Source: an uncultured Collinsella sp.
GTDB taxonomy: Bacteria > Actinomycetota > Coriobacteriia > Coriobacteriales > Coriobacteriaceae
Length of the DNA stretch: 5,225 bases
Direction: 5' to 3'
NCBI GenBank assembly: GCA_959600835.1
Contig: CAUGNQ010000082.1
Location: forward strand, 1 to 5,225
A model generated the notes under the pieces. That model was not told where the DNA came from and did not search any database. It saw only the letters and a list, made by a program, of their open reading frames with translations. Both the position numbers and the translations under genes were made by a program. Below are positions 4,639 to 5,225 of this stretch, piece after piece (position 1 is the first letter of the stretch; each line of letters starts with the position of its first letter).

Positions 4639-5225
4639 TCGATTCGCTCGAGGACGAGCGGCTCGATGCCTACGTGCGACTGACCGAGCGCGAGCTGCGC
4701 TGCGTGTTGGAGCCGCAAAAGGGCATCTTTATCGCCGAGAGTGCCAAGGTTATCGAGCGCGCGGTTCGCGCCGGATACGAGCCGGTGAGCTTTCTTTTGG
4801 GCGAACGCTGGCTCGACCAGATGATGCCGCTGTTTGAGCGCCTGGTTGTGCGCGAGGGCGCGGGCCCGGTTCCCGTGTTCGTGGCCTCGATGGAGCTTAT
4901 GGAGCAGCTGACGGGCTTTAACGTGACACGCGGTGCGCTCGCGGCATTCCGCCGTCCACGTCAGATTCCGGTAGCCGAGTTCTTGGGTGGCGTCGTCGAG
5001 GCGGCGGGGGAGCGCCCGGTGCGCGTGTGCGTGCTCGAGGGCATTGTCGACCACACCAACGTCGGCGCGATTTTCCGCTCGGCGGCTGCGCTGAACGTCG
5101 ATGGCATTTTGGTGAGCCCTACGTGCTGCGATCCGCTGTACCGTCGCTCGGCCCGTGTGAGCATGGGCACGGTGTTCCAGGTGCCCTGGACACGCATTGG
5201 CAGCGAGGCGCGCGTATGGCCGCAT
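4611..5225 (+). CDS. SpoU/TrmH-family RNA 2'-O-methyltransferase, N-terminal part (3' end outside window)
   Basis: The frame is open from ATG 4611 to the window edge (205 residues visible). Residues about 36-125 look like the substrate-binding domain that precedes the catalytic domain in many rRNA 2'-O-methyltransferases (GIFIAESAKVIERAVRAG, then a basic FRRPRQIP). From about 137 the SPOUT (alpha/beta-knot) catalytic domain begins. It has motif 1, with NVGAIFRSAAALNVDGILV (150-168; Asn150 and Arg156 conserved), then SPTCCDPLYRRSARVSMG (169-186) and the following VPW. Motifs 2 and 3, which bind S-adenosylmethionine in the knot, lie beyond the window. The family methylates ribose 2'-OH in rRNA or tRNA; the target nucleotide cannot be told from this part. 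The ribosome binding site is weak (AAAGG, about 15 bases upstream). An in-frame ATG at 4554 sits inside the terminator hairpin and is less likely. A probable terminator separates it from folA, so it may have its own promoter. Confidence 0.92.
   Translation, partial: MTDAVEVLQIDSLEDERLDAYVRLTERELRCVLEPQKGIFIAESAKVIERAVRAGYEPVSFLLGERWLDQMMPLFERLVVREGAGPVPVFVASMELMEQLTGFNVTRGALAAFRRPRQIPVAEFLGGVVEAAGERPVRVCVLEGIVDHTNVGAIFRSAAALNVDGILVSPTCCDPLYRRSARVSMGTVFQVPWTRIGSEARVWPH

Noticed and set aside
4428..5225. 265-codon minus-strand open frame at the right edge
   Set aside because: The plus strand here encodes an unmistakable SpoU methyltransferase; the minus translation is Ala/Arg/His-rich without a motif.
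1..5225. Search for CRISPR repeats, tRNA genes, insertion-sequence ends and riboswitch-like leaders
   Set aside because: No regularly spaced repeats, cloverleaf-type sequence, transposase or long structured leader was seen; the two non-coding gaps (2959-3124 and 4502-4610) are short and accounted for above.

Overview
The window is a GC-rich stretch of bacterial chromosome carrying six genes. Codons mostly end in G or C, and a TACAAT-type -10 box precedes thyA. Protein style and gene content fit a high-GC Gram-positive bacterium, most likely a gut actinobacterium of the Coriobacteriia (Collinsella-like). That placement is an inference from general resemblance, not from a search.

Left part (1-2143): the 3' end of ftsY, cut by the window edge, is followed after 10 bases by a complete ffh. 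These encode the SRP receptor and the SRP54 GTPase, the two GTPases of co-translational membrane targeting. A strong hairpin terminator closes the unit. Neither the ylxM gene (often beside ffh in Firmicutes) nor rpsP is present.

Middle (2194-3124): a minus-strand gene converges on ffh. It encodes a 254-residue fusion of an N-terminal DUF134 (UPF0251) helix-turn-helix domain, a NifX/NifB-type metal-cluster-binding domain and a tail of three CxCH motifs set in a His-rich stretch. The linker holds a near-perfect Shine-Dalgarno sequence before an in-frame ATG, so a shorter protein lacking the DNA-binding domain may also be made. The 166-base divergent region upstream carries two near-identical palindromes (TGRCATATGTCA) whose centres are 53 bp apart, about five helical turns. 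They bracket the candidate promoter of this gene. This is the least ordinary part of the window and looks like a self-regulated, metal-responsive transcription factor. The idea is supported by layout and domain content only.

Right part (3125-5225): thyA and folA are translationally coupled and transcribed rightward. Thymidylate synthase consumes methylene-tetrahydrofolate and releases dihydrofolate, which dihydrofolate reductase recycles. Both enzymes carry variant residues near their active sites. A GC-rich hairpin follows folA. The window ends inside a SpoU/TrmH-family RNA 2'-O-methyltransferase gene. No tRNA, rRNA, CRISPR array, insertion sequence or phage gene was seen, and no stretch over 300 bases lacks a gene.
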